DNA of 26,574 nt from CALMFQ01 sp964495595 (lineage in GTDB: Bacteria; Pseudomonadota; Gammaproteobacteria; Burkholderiales; SCOH01), in contig CAZBWH010000042.1 in NCBI GenBank assembly GCA_964495595.1, positions 1-26,574 on the forward strand, written 5' to 3'. Below, piece by piece: positions 1 through 8,142 of this stretch. The translations under genes and the position numbers were made by a program. The notes under the pieces were generated by a model, which saw only the letters and a list, made by a program, of their open reading frames with translations, searched no databases and was not told the origin of the DNA. The first letter of the stretch is position 1. Every line of letters starts with the position of its first letter.

Positions 1-340
1 CGTCATTGTTACTGTTGCCGTTACATAGGGTTCTCTTGCCCCGCCTTTCGTAAGGGGATTAAGACTGTGAAACAACGTGGTTCGTTGGTTACGTAGAGTT
101 CTCTTGCCCCGCCTTTCGTAAGGGGATTAAGACATAGTAAGGCCGCGATCAGAAGAAGCCCTACGGTTCTCTTGCCCCGCCTTTCGTAAGGGGATTAAGA
201 CCGCGGCCGTCGTTGAAGTCATTGAACGTGGCCTGTTCTCTTGCCCCGCCTTTCGTAAGGGGATTAAGACTTACATGAAGGCGTCACCACCGGCACTTTC
301 ACCGGTTCTCTTGCCCCGCCTTTCGTAAGGGGATCAAATC
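1..340 (+). CRISPR. CRISPR array, leader-distal end, five 36-nt repeats visible
   Basis: Four identical 36-nt repeats lie at 30-65, 98-133, 166-201 and 235-270, and a fifth, degenerate repeat at 305-340. Repeats start GTTCTCTTGCCCC and end GGGGATTAAGAC. Spacers are 66-97 (32 nt), 134-165 (32), 202-234 (33) and 271-304 (34); bases 1-29 are part of another spacer, so the array runs off the left edge. The last repeat differs from the others at three positions near its 3' end (ATCAAATC instead of ATTAAGAC), which marks the trailer end and puts the leader to the left, with transcription on the + strand toward the cmr genes. Within the repeat, CCTT-TCGT-AAGG forms a stem that can extend by two G:C pairs across a bulged G. 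The last eight bases (ATTAAGAC) would be the crRNA 5' handle. Association with the adjacent type III-B genes is inferred from proximity. Confidence 0.97.
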
Positions 341-925
341 TATCCCCCGCCCCGGCCAATGCACGATGCGTGTGCCCCATCCTTTCGGCTGCTTTGCTTC
401 CCTGGTTTTTTCGCTGCGCTTGATCGCTGCCTTGTCCGGGTGTCGGTGGATGGGGTGTGCGTTGTGTATGCTGATTTGGGGGGGGGCAGCGTGCTGTGCG
501 GGCCGGCCGGGGGCGGTGTGGAACAAGGAGGGAAGAATGGGCGTGGGAAAACCGTTGGCAGGGCCAGGGTTGGGGGGCTGCCTGAGGAGGCTGCGACGGG
601 GGATTGGCTGGATGAGGCGGCCGAGGCTGAGGCGGAAGATCGCCTGGAGGCGGCAGGCGGGTGGGATGCGCCTGACGGGCAGGATGGGCCGGTTCAGGGG
701 CTGCACTGGCTGACGAGGGGTGGAGTGGGATGGATGACGATTGGACGTCGGGCCGGGATGTGTCGCAGACGGTGCATTCAACGCTGGTCTGCCGGGAGGG
801 TGGCAGGCTACCCCCCGCACTATCGGTAACCACCCTCAGTCAAGGGGCGTTGTGGTGGGGTTTATCGGATCATCGGGCTGCGGGCCAATACCAGAGCGGC
901 TTGCAGGCCGGCCTGAGTGTCGCTT

Positions 926-942
926 TGGTATTGGTCTGCAGG
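926..942 (+). repeat. 17-bp direct repeat, copy 1
   Basis: TGGTATTGGTCTGCAGG occurs here and again, identical, at 1009-1025, 83 bp further on. Part of the same word (CCAATACCA) is also present inverted at 885-893. The function is unknown; it may be a remnant of a duplicated segment or a protein-binding site ahead of the CARF/cmr operon. Confidence 0.8.
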
Positions 943-973
943 CCGATGGATCGACAAACCCACCGCCGTTCCT

Positions 974-994
974 CCTCTCCCTGGACGGGAGAGG
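974..994. repeat. Perfect 8-bp stem, 5-nt loop (REP-like palindrome)
   Basis: CCTCTCCC (974-981), loop TGGAC, GGGAGAGG (987-994). It sits between the two copies of the 17-bp direct repeat. No T tract follows on either strand, so it is not an obvious rho-independent terminator. The CTCTCCC/GGGAGAG shape resembles dispersed intergenic palindromes in GC-rich bacteria; that comparison is from memory. Confidence 0.55.
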
Positions 995-1008
995 GCTGGA
1001 CGCAGCTC

Positions 1009-1025
1009 TGGTATTGGTCTGCAGG
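1009..1025 (+). repeat. 17-bp direct repeat, copy 2
   Basis: This is an exact second copy of the 17-mer at 926-942. With its left flank (GCTCTGGTATTGG, 1005-1017) it forms a perfect 13-bp inverted repeat with CCAATACCAGAGC at 885-897. Confidence 0.8.
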
Positions 1026-1170
1026 GCTGTCGTCTGGATGGCGAGCAGCCGGGTTGCGATGGGGCGGCCATGAATCGGGTCGCAGGGGTGTAAATCGGCG
1101 GCGGCCGGGCGGTGGCTGGCTGGCGAACGGCTGGTAGATGTGATTTTTTGCCTGTGGGGCAGGAGGGGGA

Positions 1171-2340
1171 GTGGTGCTGACGATCAAGACGCATGGGGTG
1201 TTTGTGGCCGGGCCGGATATTGATGTGCTGACGCCGTTGCTGGATCCGCGGTTTGCGGTGAGCCGGTGCGTGATGCTGGCGACGGGTGCCGATGAGGCGG
1301 CGCTGCTGCGCATGGCGGAGGTGGCGGCTGATGCCAGGGTGCAGACGCAGGTGATCGATCTGGCCGATGGCTGGAACCGGCAGCAGGTGGTGTCGGCGCT
1401 GGAGGCGGCGCTGGCGCTGGCAGAGGGTGAGATGGCGCTGAATCTGTCGGGGGCGAATGTGGCTCAGGCGGCGTATGCGCTGGCTTGGGCGCGGGATGCT
1501 GAGGTGCCGGTGTTTGTGGTGCAGCCGGATACGGATCAGTTGCTGTGGCTGCATGCGCCGGCGCATTTCCAGAGTTTTAATGTGGCCGACCGGCTGACGC
1601 TGGAGGGCTATTTCAATACCTTTGGCATTGAGGTGATCTCGACCGGCGGGCGTTTGCATTCGCGTGATGCGCAGATGGACGGCTTTTTGCGGCGTTGGCT
1701 GAGCATGGTGCTGCGTTTGCCCGAGAATGTGTCAGCGTTGCGCCGTATGCTGCAGGGCAAGGCGTGCGGCGATTTGTTGCCAGGCTCGCTGGACAATGAG
1801 ATCAAGCAACTGCTGGGTTCGCTGGTGGATGCCGGCATGGTTGAGCAGATGCCGGATGGCTGCTTGCGTCTGATCCGGGCGGATGCGGTGGGGTTTCTTT
1901 CTGGCGGCTGGCTGGAACATTATGTGCTGATGGAGCTGCAGGAGGTGGCGCTGCAGTTGCCGCTGCAGGATGCGGCGCTGGGCCTGCGCCTGCAGGCAGA
2001 GAACGGTGCCCGTTGCGAGTTCGATATCGCCATTCTGTTCAATAATGCCTTGTTCATTGTCGAATGCAAAACCGGCATGTCGATAACCACACCGCCGCTG
2101 CAGTCGATTTACAAACTGGATAGCCTGACTTCACAGGCAGGGCTGGATGCCGAGGCCTTGCTGGCATCGCTGGCGCAGGTCAGCGGTAACGACCGCGCCC
2201 GCGCCGACTGGCACGGTATCGCCCTGGCGGCTGCATCGGAGCTGGTGTCGCTCAAGCCGAAGCTGATCAGGTGGCTGCAGTCTTATGCGGGGCTGCCGCG
2301 GGTTGATCCATCGGCACCGGGCCGGCGCTGTTCCAGTTGA
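1171..2340 (+). CDS. can2: CARF-domain PD-(D/E)xK nuclease, Card1/Can2 type (DUF1887)
   Basis: This 389-aa protein has the two-part build of the DUF1887 CRISPR ancillary effectors. An N-terminal Rossmann-like CARF domain (about residues 5-150) includes MALNLSGANVAQAAYA at about 88-103, matching the ligand-loop region of that family. A linker/winged-helix region follows, then a C-terminal PD-(D/E)xK nuclease. The nuclease signature is visible as GGWLEHYV (E249), then FDIAI (D285) and VECK (E298, K300). Characterised relatives bind cyclic tetra-adenylate and then cut DNA and/or RNA nonspecifically; that activity is inferred here. Its position directly ahead of cmr1-6 makes it the probable downstream effector of the HD-less Cas10. 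Start is GTG at 1171 with AGGAGG at 1161-1166; GTG 1174 has slightly better spacing. The last dozen residues are polar and probably disordered. Confidence 0.93.
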   Translation: MVLTIKTHGVFVAGPDIDVLTPLLDPRFAVSRCVMLATGADEAALLRMAEVAADARVQTQVIDLADGWNRQQVVSALEAALALAEGEMALNLSGANVAQAAYALAWARDAEVPVFVVQPDTDQLLWLHAPAHFQSFNVADRLTLEGYFNTFGIEVISTGGRLHSRDAQMDGFLRRWLSMVLRLPENVSALRRMLQGKACGDLLPGSLDNEIKQLLGSLVDAGMVEQMPDGCLRLIRADAVGFLSGGWLEHYVLMELQEVALQLPLQDAALGLRLQAENGARCEFDIAILFNNALFIVECKTGMSITTPPLQSIYKLDSLTSQAGLDAEALLASLAQVSGNDRARADWHGIALAAASELVSLKPKLIRWLQSYAGLPRVDPSAPGRRCSS

Positions 2341-2562
2341 GCTACCTGATTCCTTGGTGGGCTGGCAATGTGGCATGCGTGGCCATATGCTTTGGCTTGG
2401 ATGCGGAATGACAGGCTGCCAGGCGGCATGTCTGCGGCAAGCTTGCCGTGCCGTGCGAAGACGTTCGGCCCGGATACACTGCCGGGTGTGTGGTTGATAT
2501 TTTGACCAGGCCAACCCGATGTCTGACTGGCGTTGGCTGCTAAAGAGGGAGATGACGTGGCG
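2341..2562 (+). other. Intergenic gap between CARF nuclease and cmr1
   Basis: About 220 bp without a convincing gene. It contains a perfect 14-bp palindrome, CGGCAAGCTTGCCG at 2435-2448, flanked by the weaker inverted pair CGGCA (2424-2428) and TGCCG (2449-2453). No T tract follows. It could be an attenuating hairpin, an operator or chance. The cmr1 ribosome site GAGGGAG lies at 2545-2551. Confidence 0.5.
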
Positions 2563-3810
2563 ATGAAAAGGCTGGAGGCGACATTCCGGATTGTGACGCC
2601 GATGTTTCTGGGGGGGCAGGATAAAAATGCGGTGGATATCCGCTCGCCGAGTGTCAAGGGGGCGCTACGGTTCTGGTGGCGGGCGCTGAATTGGGGGCGT
2701 GTGCTGCTTGAGAACAATGGCAACGAAGTGCTGGCATTGCGAGCCTTGCATGAACATGAGGCACGGCTGTTTGGCTTGGCTGCTGGGGACAAGAAGGGAG
2801 GGCAGGGGGTGTTTTTGCTGACTTGTCGTCCTGCGAAAGGCTCGAGTTATAGCCTGGCGGATGGCGCGAGGTTGTCGACGACACATCCTCCTTTGCAGGC
2901 GCATATTTATTTACTGAATATGGCTCTGGGCGAGATGGGCAATCGGCAAAATCCTAATAAATACTCAAGGTCGGCGTTATGCCCCGGCCAGGATTTTGTG
3001 GTTGACTTGATTTTTCGCCCCCAAACAAGTGAATCAGACGTCCTCGGTATTGCTAAGGCCATCCAGTTGATGGGATCACTTGGCGCATTGGGCTCAAGGG
3101 CGCGCCATGGATGGGGCAGTATTGCTTTGCAAAAGCTGTTAATTGACGGCAAACCCGATGGGGCGATCAAAGCCCATGGCTCGCTACAAGAGCTCCAGCA
3201 ATACCTGGCCGGATTGTTATCGGCGATGCCGGATGGATTGCCGCCATTTAGCGCATTGTCAAAGCAAGCCCGTATTGTGTTTGACAAAAACGGAATGGGT
3301 AAAGAGTGGCTGGCGGTATTGGGTGCGGTAGGGCGAGAGCTTGTTTATTACCGTAGCAATGGCCGATCAAACGATCGCAGTCCCGGCATGCGCCGTGTAC
3401 TGGACAATGCGCAAATGGACCCTACAAAGCCAGGTGAAATGCCTTGCTGGGACGATCATGAACTGCTTTATCGCTTCGCTAATGGCAATCAGACAGGATC
3501 GCCCCAGCGAGTGATGTTTGGGTTGCCGCACCCTGTTCGTTTGTCGAATGCTGGAGATATAACCATCAATTACGCAGACAAGCGGCGCGCCAGTCCGCTG
3601 ATGCTTCATCTGCATGAGTTTCCTGATGGAAATGTCGTCGCTGTGCATTGTCTGATGACAGCCAGATTTTTGCCCACTGATAGCGCTCGAATCACCATGT
3701 CATCTGGCCGGCGATCTCAGAATGTCGCGCCTCCTGCAGATTGGTCAGTGCTCAATAATTATCTGGATCGGGTGAAGGCCCATGGTATTGAGGTAAGTAT
3801 CAATGGCTAA
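2563..3810 (+). CDS. cmr1: Type III-B Cmr complex RAMP subunit Cmr1
   Basis: The 415-aa product opens with LEATFRIVTPMFLGGQD and RSPSVKGALRFWWRALNW, the RAMP start of Cmr1 proteins. Cmr1 caps the 3' end of the crRNA in the Cmr backbone and takes part in target RNA capture. A second RAMP-like glycine-rich segment (GSLGALGSRARHGWGS) is visible near residues 178-193. The ATG at 2563 is taken as start; the in-frame GTG at 2557 has better spacing to GAGGGAG and would add two residues. The 3' end overlaps cas10 by 8 bp, indicating translational coupling. From about 2820 to 3790 the gene is visibly more AT-rich than its neighbours. Confidence 0.95.
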   Translation: MKRLEATFRIVTPMFLGGQDKNAVDIRSPSVKGALRFWWRALNWGRVLLENNGNEVLALRALHEHEARLFGLAAGDKKGGQGVFLLTCRPAKGSSYSLADGARLSTTHPPLQAHIYLLNMALGEMGNRQNPNKYSRSALCPGQDFVVDLIFRPQTSESDVLGIAKAIQLMGSLGALGSRARHGWGSIALQKLLIDGKPDGAIKAHGSLQELQQYLAGLLSAMPDGLPPFSALSKQARIVFDKNGMGKEWLAVLGAVGRELVYYRSNGRSNDRSPGMRRVLDNAQMDPTKPGEMPCWDDHELLYRFANGNQTGSPQRVMFGLPHPVRLSNAGDITINYADKRRASPLMLHLHEFPDGNVVAVHCLMTARFLPTDSARITMSSGRRSQNVAPPADWSVLNNYLDRVKAHGIEVSING

Positions 3811-5749
3811 TAACTATTTCCATTTCACCCTTGGTCCGGTGCAGGGGTTTGTGGCCCAGGCGCGGCGAACGCGCGATTTCTGGGCAGGGTCATTTTTGTT
3901 GTCTTGGCTGTCGGGCGTGGCCATGGCTGAGGTGGAACGCCAGTGTGGTCGTGGCGCGATCCGCTTTCCTACTCCGCCAGTCGGATATCTGGACTGGATT
4001 ACCGGTGCGCTGGATACGGGTGAGGCGCCGCGCCAGGGGGCGATCCCCAACCGCTTCAAGGCGCAGGTGAATGCGACCTTCCAGCCTGAGTTGGTTGAGC
4101 AGGCGGTACGTTCGGCATGGCTGGCGCTGGCCGGGCAGGTTTGGCAGCAGGACGGGCTGGATGAGGTGGCAGGAGCCTCGACCAGAGAAATCTGGGATCG
4201 CCAGCATTACGCTTTCTGGGAAATTGCATGGGCGCTGACAGGTGATGAGCATGCCAGCAACCTGCTGGATCGTCGCAAGAACTGGCGCAGCCATCATGCA
4301 GCTGCCGAGCCGGGTGTGAAGTGCATGGTGATGGACGGCTGGCAGGAGCTGTCGGGTGTGCCAACGCCCAACCGTGGCGATATTGAGGTTTTCTGGAAAA
4401 AGCTGCGCGAGCGCCGGGCCATGCAGCACGATTTGCTGGAAGGCGAGCATCTGTGTGCGCTGGCGTATGTCAAGCGCCGCTTTGTCAGGCATTTTGCCGG
4501 CCTGTCGGCCACGTTGCCGACAGGCTTGTCTATTCGCGGCTGGAAGCTGGAACCGGGTATGCCGTCGGTTAGCTATATGGCGGCGGTGCACTGGCTGGAG
4601 CAGTTGGTCAATCTGGCCAGCCGGGATGAGCTGCAAGCCATCGCTGATGCTGCTGAGGCGGTCAATCCGAGCCGTGACGAGTGGTCAACCCGGATCGCTT
4701 GTCTGGTGAAGTGCTGGAACGACAAGGGGTATGAAAAACTGAAGCGCAATCTGTTGTCGCTGGATGGCAATCTGTTTTTCGATCACGTGCACGACAATCC
4801 AAAAGCTTACGGTTATGAGCCCGATGCGCTGAAACAATTGCGCGATGAGATCAGGAAGGTAAAGCGCAATCATGATTTTGCCGAGCCGTTGTCACCTTTC
4901 TACGCCATTTTGTTGATGGACGGTGACTCCTTGGGCAAGCACATGGCTGATCCGCAAAAGCAGCAGCCGATTGCCGCTTCGCTGGAGAAATTTACCCGTG
5001 GCGTGCGCGAACGGGTGGAAAGCCACAATGGTTTTCTGGTGTATGCCGGGGGCGATGATGTGTTGGCGATCCTGCCGCTGGAAGATGCGCTGGGTTGTGC
5101 GGCCCGTGTGCGTGGGCATTATCTGGAGTGCTTTGCCGGCACGGGGATCGATACCACCGTTTCGGCGGCCATCGAATTTGCCCATGTGAAGATGCCATTG
5201 GGCAAGGTGCTGGGTGATGCGCATGATTTGCTCGATCGGGTGGCCAAGGACGGCGCCGGCCGAGATGCACTGGCAGTGCGGGTATGGAAGCCGGGTGGCA
5301 TGAGTCTGGAATGGGCTCAGCCTTGGGCCGTGGCGCTAAAAGAACTCGCCCAACCAGCGGCAGCGGAATCCGGCAGCCCGTTGGTGCTGGAACGGTTGGC
5401 ATTGGCATTCCGTAGCGATTTGCCCGGTGAGCATGGGGGCACGGTGTCGAGCAAGTTTTTCTACCGGATTCGCGAGCGGTTTGATTTTCTGACTGCGGGC
5501 GCCGAAGGCGCGGTGCTGTCGCGGGAAGATTGTCAGCGCTTGCTGGCGGTGGATTATGTGAACAGTGCCGAAAACCGCAAGCGGGTGGACATGGCCAGAG
5601 CGGAAGTTGAGATCAAGCCGCTTCTTGAGCAGTGTACGCCGCATCGGCGGGTGAGCGGGGCTGCACCGGCGATTCAGGCCGGTGCCGGACTGAAAGTGGA
5701 TGGTGCTTTGCTGGTGAGGTTTCTGGCGCAGAAGGGAGTCGATGCATGA
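3803..5749 (+). CDS. cas10: Cas10/Cmr2, large subunit of the type III-B complex, lacking the HD domain
   Basis: The 648-aa protein begins almost at once with FHFTLGPVQGFVAQARRTRD and FWAGSFLLSWLSG, a segment that in full-length Cmr2 lies some 200 residues in, after the HD nuclease domain. That domain is therefore absent, and no HD dyad is seen at the N terminus. The first palm domain carries MDGDSLGK (D373, D375) and the second carries the GGDD cyclase motif at 416-419 within VYAGGDDVLAIL. Both metal-binding elements for cyclic oligoadenylate synthesis thus look intact, while target-activated DNase activity is not expected. The C-terminal part is helical and resembles the domain-4 region. It overlaps cmr1 by 8 bp and cmr3 by 4 bp (ATGA). 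The ATG at 3803 is the only sensible start, because the preceding frame belongs to cmr1. Confidence 0.96.
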   Translation: MANNYFHFTLGPVQGFVAQARRTRDFWAGSFLLSWLSGVAMAEVERQCGRGAIRFPTPPVGYLDWITGALDTGEAPRQGAIPNRFKAQVNATFQPELVEQAVRSAWLALAGQVWQQDGLDEVAGASTREIWDRQHYAFWEIAWALTGDEHASNLLDRRKNWRSHHAAAEPGVKCMVMDGWQELSGVPTPNRGDIEVFWKKLRERRAMQHDLLEGEHLCALAYVKRRFVRHFAGLSATLPTGLSIRGWKLEPGMPSVSYMAAVHWLEQLVNLASRDELQAIADAAEAVNPSRDEWSTRIACLVKCWNDKGYEKLKRNLLSLDGNLFFDHVHDNPKAYGYEPDALKQLRDEIRKVKRNHDFAEPLSPFYAILLMDGDSLGKHMADPQKQQPIAASLEKFTRGVRERVESHNGFLVYAGGDDVLAILPLEDALGCAARVRGHYLECFAGTGIDTTVSAAIEFAHVKMPLGKVLGDAHDLLDRVAKDGAGRDALAVRVWKPGGMSLEWAQPWAVALKELAQPAAAESGSPLVLERLALAFRSDLPGEHGGTVSSKFFYRIRERFDFLTAGAEGAVLSREDCQRLLAVDYVNSAENRKRVDMARAEVEIKPLLEQCTPHRRVSGAAPAIQAGAGLKVDGALLVRFLAQKGVDA

Positions 5750-6894
5750 GCGCAATCACATGGCGCTTTGAGGCGGCAGATACGCTGTTTTTCAAGGAGT
5801 CGCGGCCAATCGAGAGCGTTGGCGCATCACAACTGGGCAGTCAGTTTCCTCCACCGGCACGCACTCTGATCGGTGCCATTCGCACCGCCATTGGCGACCA
5901 GATGGGCGGCGATTGGCATGGATACAAAGAAGCCTGCCGCAAAGATGTCAGCCATCCGGTTCGCGATGCCATCGGCACACCGGATTCGCTCGGCCCGTTG
6001 TCATTCGCCGGCCCCTGGCTGTCGCTGCATGGTGAAAGGCTGTATTCGGTGCCGTTGGTCTTGCTTGCTGCTGAATCGGGCTCGGCCCGCTTGCAGCCTG
6101 GTGAGCCGGCACATACCGATCTGGGTTACGTGAGGCTTCCGCAAATGGTGCCCGCTGTCGCTGGGGCCAAGCCGCTGGAGGGGGCGTTTGTCAATGCTGC
6201 GGGCTTGCAGGCCATTCTGGCCGGCGGTCACCCTGAGCCGGGCCAGATGTTCAAGGCTAACGGAGAACGCAGCCAGCCGGCGCTGTTTCACTCCGAAGAG
6301 CGGCTGGGGATTGCGCGTGACAACGCCCGCCGGGTTACCGGCGACGGCCTGTTGTACCAGACCCGCCATATTCGCCCGGCACCTGGGTTGGCCGTCGAGA
6401 TCGAGGTGAAGGGTGCGCCACCCGCTGCCGATGGGGGGGGTGTCCGCTTGGGGGCAGAGGGTCGTTTTGCCCATTTTTCGACAGCTCCGGCCAGTGAGGT
6501 GCCGCCTTTGCCGGTGCCTCCAGCCAAGGCAGCCGGGCTGATCCTGCTGTTGCTGACGCCTGCGTTGTTCCGCGACGGTTGGCTGCCGGATGGGTTGGCC
6601 CGCTCTACGGCCGAGAACTCGCTGACTGTCTGGGCAGGCGAGCTGCATGCCGTCGGTCTGCGCGTGGTGTGCTCGGTGGCCGGCAAACCGGTGCGCGAGG
6701 GTGGTTGGGATATGGCAAACCATGCGCCGCGGCCACTGGCTTCGCTAGTACCGGCAGGCAGCTGTTATTTCGTCGAACTGGCTGAAGGTGCAAACCTGCA
6801 CGAAGCGGCCCGCCAGTTGCATGGCAAGCAGATTGGGCAGGAACAGGAACTGGGACGTGGCCAGATCGCCGTGGGTTACTGGACAAAAGGATAA
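5746..6894 (+). CDS. cmr3: Type III-B Cmr complex subunit Cmr3
   Basis: This 382-aa product begins MSAITWRFEAADTLFFKESR and continues with LGSQFPPPARTLIGAIRTAIGD, the conserved start of Cmr3, a Cas5-like RAMP protein. Cmr3 pairs with Cas10 and holds the 5' handle of the crRNA. The C terminus (ELGRGQIAVGYW) fits the usual glycine-rich closing strand. The ATG at 5746 overlaps the cas10 stop as ATGA; an open frame continues 38 codons upstream inside cas10 but lacks family similarity, so the later start is preferred. Confidence 0.95.
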   Translation: MSAITWRFEAADTLFFKESRPIESVGASQLGSQFPPPARTLIGAIRTAIGDQMGGDWHGYKEACRKDVSHPVRDAIGTPDSLGPLSFAGPWLSLHGERLYSVPLVLLAAESGSARLQPGEPAHTDLGYVRLPQMVPAVAGAKPLEGAFVNAAGLQAILAGGHPEPGQMFKANGERSQPALFHSEERLGIARDNARRVTGDGLLYQTRHIRPAPGLAVEIEVKGAPPAADGGGVRLGAEGRFAHFSTAPASEVPPLPVPPAKAAGLILLLLTPALFRDGWLPDGLARSTAENSLTVWAGELHAVGLRVVCSVAGKPVREGGWDMANHAPRPLASLVPAGSCYFVELAEGANLHEAARQLHGKQIGQEQELGRGQIAVGYWTKG

Positions 6895-6905
6895 GGGGAG
6901 TACAG

Positions 6906-7772
6906 ATGCAACATGCTTTGATTGGCCTGCTGGCCGAAACGTCGATTCATGCTGGGGCCGGTAAATCAGCCGGGGTCATCGATTTGCCGATCATGCGCGA
7001 GGCACACACCGGCTGGCCATGCGTATACGGCTCGGCGGTGAAAGGAGCTTTGCGCTGTCGCGCCGATCAGACCCCGGAAGCCAAAGACTGGCTGAAGGAT
7101 GTGTTTGGCCCGGATACCAAAAATGCCAGTGAGCACGCCGGTGCATTGTCGGTGGGGGATGCGCGTTTGTTGCTGTTGCCGGTAAGGTCGCTGACGACTC
7201 ACTTCAAGTGGGTGACCTGCCCGGCTCTACTGGCGCGCGCCGCTCGCGATTCAGCACGAAACGGGGTCAGTGCGCCGGCGCTGGCTTTGCCTAAAACCAT
7301 CGGAGATGAGGTGGCTTTGGTGGCGGGAGACGCTTCCAGCCTGTTTCTGGAGGAGTTCCACTTCAAACCCGAAAAGACAGATCTCACCGGAATCATTGCA
7401 TGGCTGGCAGGGTTTGTTGCCGAAGCAGACTTTGCCGAACGCCTGCAGGCGCAACTGGTAATCGTCAATGACGATATCTTCGCCCATCTGGCGCAATACA
7501 CCACACCAGTGACGCCGCACGTCGCCATTGATAACACCCGCAAAACCGTCATCGGCGGTGCGTTTTGGTATGAAGAAACGCTGCCACCCGAAACTGTGCT
7601 TTACGTCAGCCTGCTGGCCAGTGCAGCACGAAGCGGCAAGGCAGAAATGTCCGCCAGCAAGGTGCTGCAGCATGCCTTAAGCCTGTTCCCGGCAGAAAAA
7701 CCTTATCTGCAATTGGGTGGTAATGAAACGGTGGGCATGGGCTGGTGCCGAGTGCAGAAGGTGGAGGGCTGA
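6906..7772 (+). CDS. cmr4: Type III-B Cmr complex backbone RAMP subunit and RNase Cmr4
   Basis: The 288-aa protein shows the Cmr4 signature: TSIHAGAGKSAGVIDLPI (residues 12-29), MRE, and YGSAVKGALR. Cmr4 (Cas7-like) polymerises along the crRNA and cuts target RNA at 6-nt intervals. The aspartate of VIDLPI is residue 26, the position of the catalytic Asp known from the Pyrococcus furiosus protein, so target RNA cleavage should be intact. A good ribosome site (AAGGGGAG) lies just upstream, overlapping the end of cmr3, and the gap between the two genes is 11 bp. Confidence 0.96.
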   Translation: MQHALIGLLAETSIHAGAGKSAGVIDLPIMREAHTGWPCVYGSAVKGALRCRADQTPEAKDWLKDVFGPDTKNASEHAGALSVGDARLLLLPVRSLTTHFKWVTCPALLARAARDSARNGVSAPALALPKTIGDEVALVAGDASSLFLEEFHFKPEKTDLTGIIAWLAGFVAEADFAERLQAQLVIVNDDIFAHLAQYTTPVTPHVAIDNTRKTVIGGAFWYEETLPPETVLYVSLLASAARSGKAEMSASKVLQHALSLFPAEKPYLQLGGNETVGMGWCRVQKVEG

Positions 7773-7774
7773 TC

Positions 7775-8131
7775 ATGCAGACCTTGCAGCAACAGCGAGC
7801 CAAGCAGGCGCTGGCCAAAGTTCAGGGGCTGGTGGAGCTGAAAGAGGGCGATAAGCTCAAGAGCCGGGCATCGGAATTACCATTCATGATCCATGCCAAC
7901 GGCCTTGGCCAGGCTGCCGCTTTTTTTCGTAGCAAGGGGAACAAGGATGGCTATGACCACTTGTATCGGATCCTTGCTGATTGGCTAACCAGCCAAGGCC
8001 GCCCTTACGCTGGCCAAGACGATTTGATGGCTGCCATTGTCAAATCCGACTTCCACATTTACCGGGCGGCACAGGCGGAGGCCATGCAGTACATGGACTG
8101 GGTGAAAAAATTTGCCAAGGCGTATCTCTGA
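7775..8131 (+). CDS. cmr5: Type III-B Cmr complex small subunit Cmr5
   Basis: A small (118-aa), mostly helical protein starting MQTLQQQRAKQALAKVQGL and ending DWVKKFAKAYL, as expected for Cmr5, which forms the minor filament beside the Cmr4 backbone and helps position target RNA. The ATG at 7775 starts 2 bp after the cmr4 stop. The frame is open ten codons further upstream inside cmr4, but Cmr5 proteins normally begin with this QQRAK helix. GGAGGG at 7763-7768 is a suitable ribosome site. Confidence 0.95.
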   Translation: MQTLQQQRAKQALAKVQGLVELKEGDKLKSRASELPFMIHANGLGQAAAFFRSKGNKDGYDHLYRILADWLTSQGRPYAGQDDLMAAIVKSDFHIYRAAQAEAMQYMDWVKKFAKAYL

Positions 8132-8142
8132 GGGAGACTGGA

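Larger units (their letters stand above)
341..1170. other. 830-bp G-rich intergenic region, no convincing gene
   Basis: Open frames exist on both strands, but their products are low-complexity (Gly/Arg/Trp-rich or Pro/His/Arg-rich), they overlap each other, and none resembles a known family. The + strand is strongly G-rich, including nine consecutive G at 478-486. The right half carries the short repeats described separately (885-897, 926-942, 974-994, 1009-1025). It probably holds the promoter of the CARF nuclease/cmr operon, but no clear -35/-10 pair was seen. It could also be decayed coding sequence or untranslated RNA. Confidence 0.6.

Noticed and set aside
366..387. Possible sixth, decayed CRISPR repeat (TGCCCCATCCTTTCG resembles part of the repeat)
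   Set aside because: It needs an insertion and a substitution, lacks the rest of the repeat, and the implied spacer of about 25 nt does not fit the 32-34 nt spacers.
264..833. Long minus-strand open frames over the array end and G-rich region
   Set aside because: Products are Pro/His/Arg-rich with no family resemblance and run into CRISPR repeats; they are typical of the complement of a G-rich strand.
359..1137. Plus-strand open frames in the G-rich region (359-829, 730-1137)
   Set aside because: Low-complexity Gly/Arg/Trp composition, mutual overlap, no ribosome site and no recognisable domain.
862..1659. Minus-strand frame of 265 codons opposite the CARF nuclease
   Set aside because: Shadow of the + strand gene with Arg/His/Gln-rich composition; the sense frame has clear CARF and nuclease motifs.
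5632..5745. 38-codon upstream extension of cmr3
   Set aside because: It lies inside cas10 in another frame, has no Cmr3 similarity, and the ATGA overlap at 5746 gives the family-typical start.
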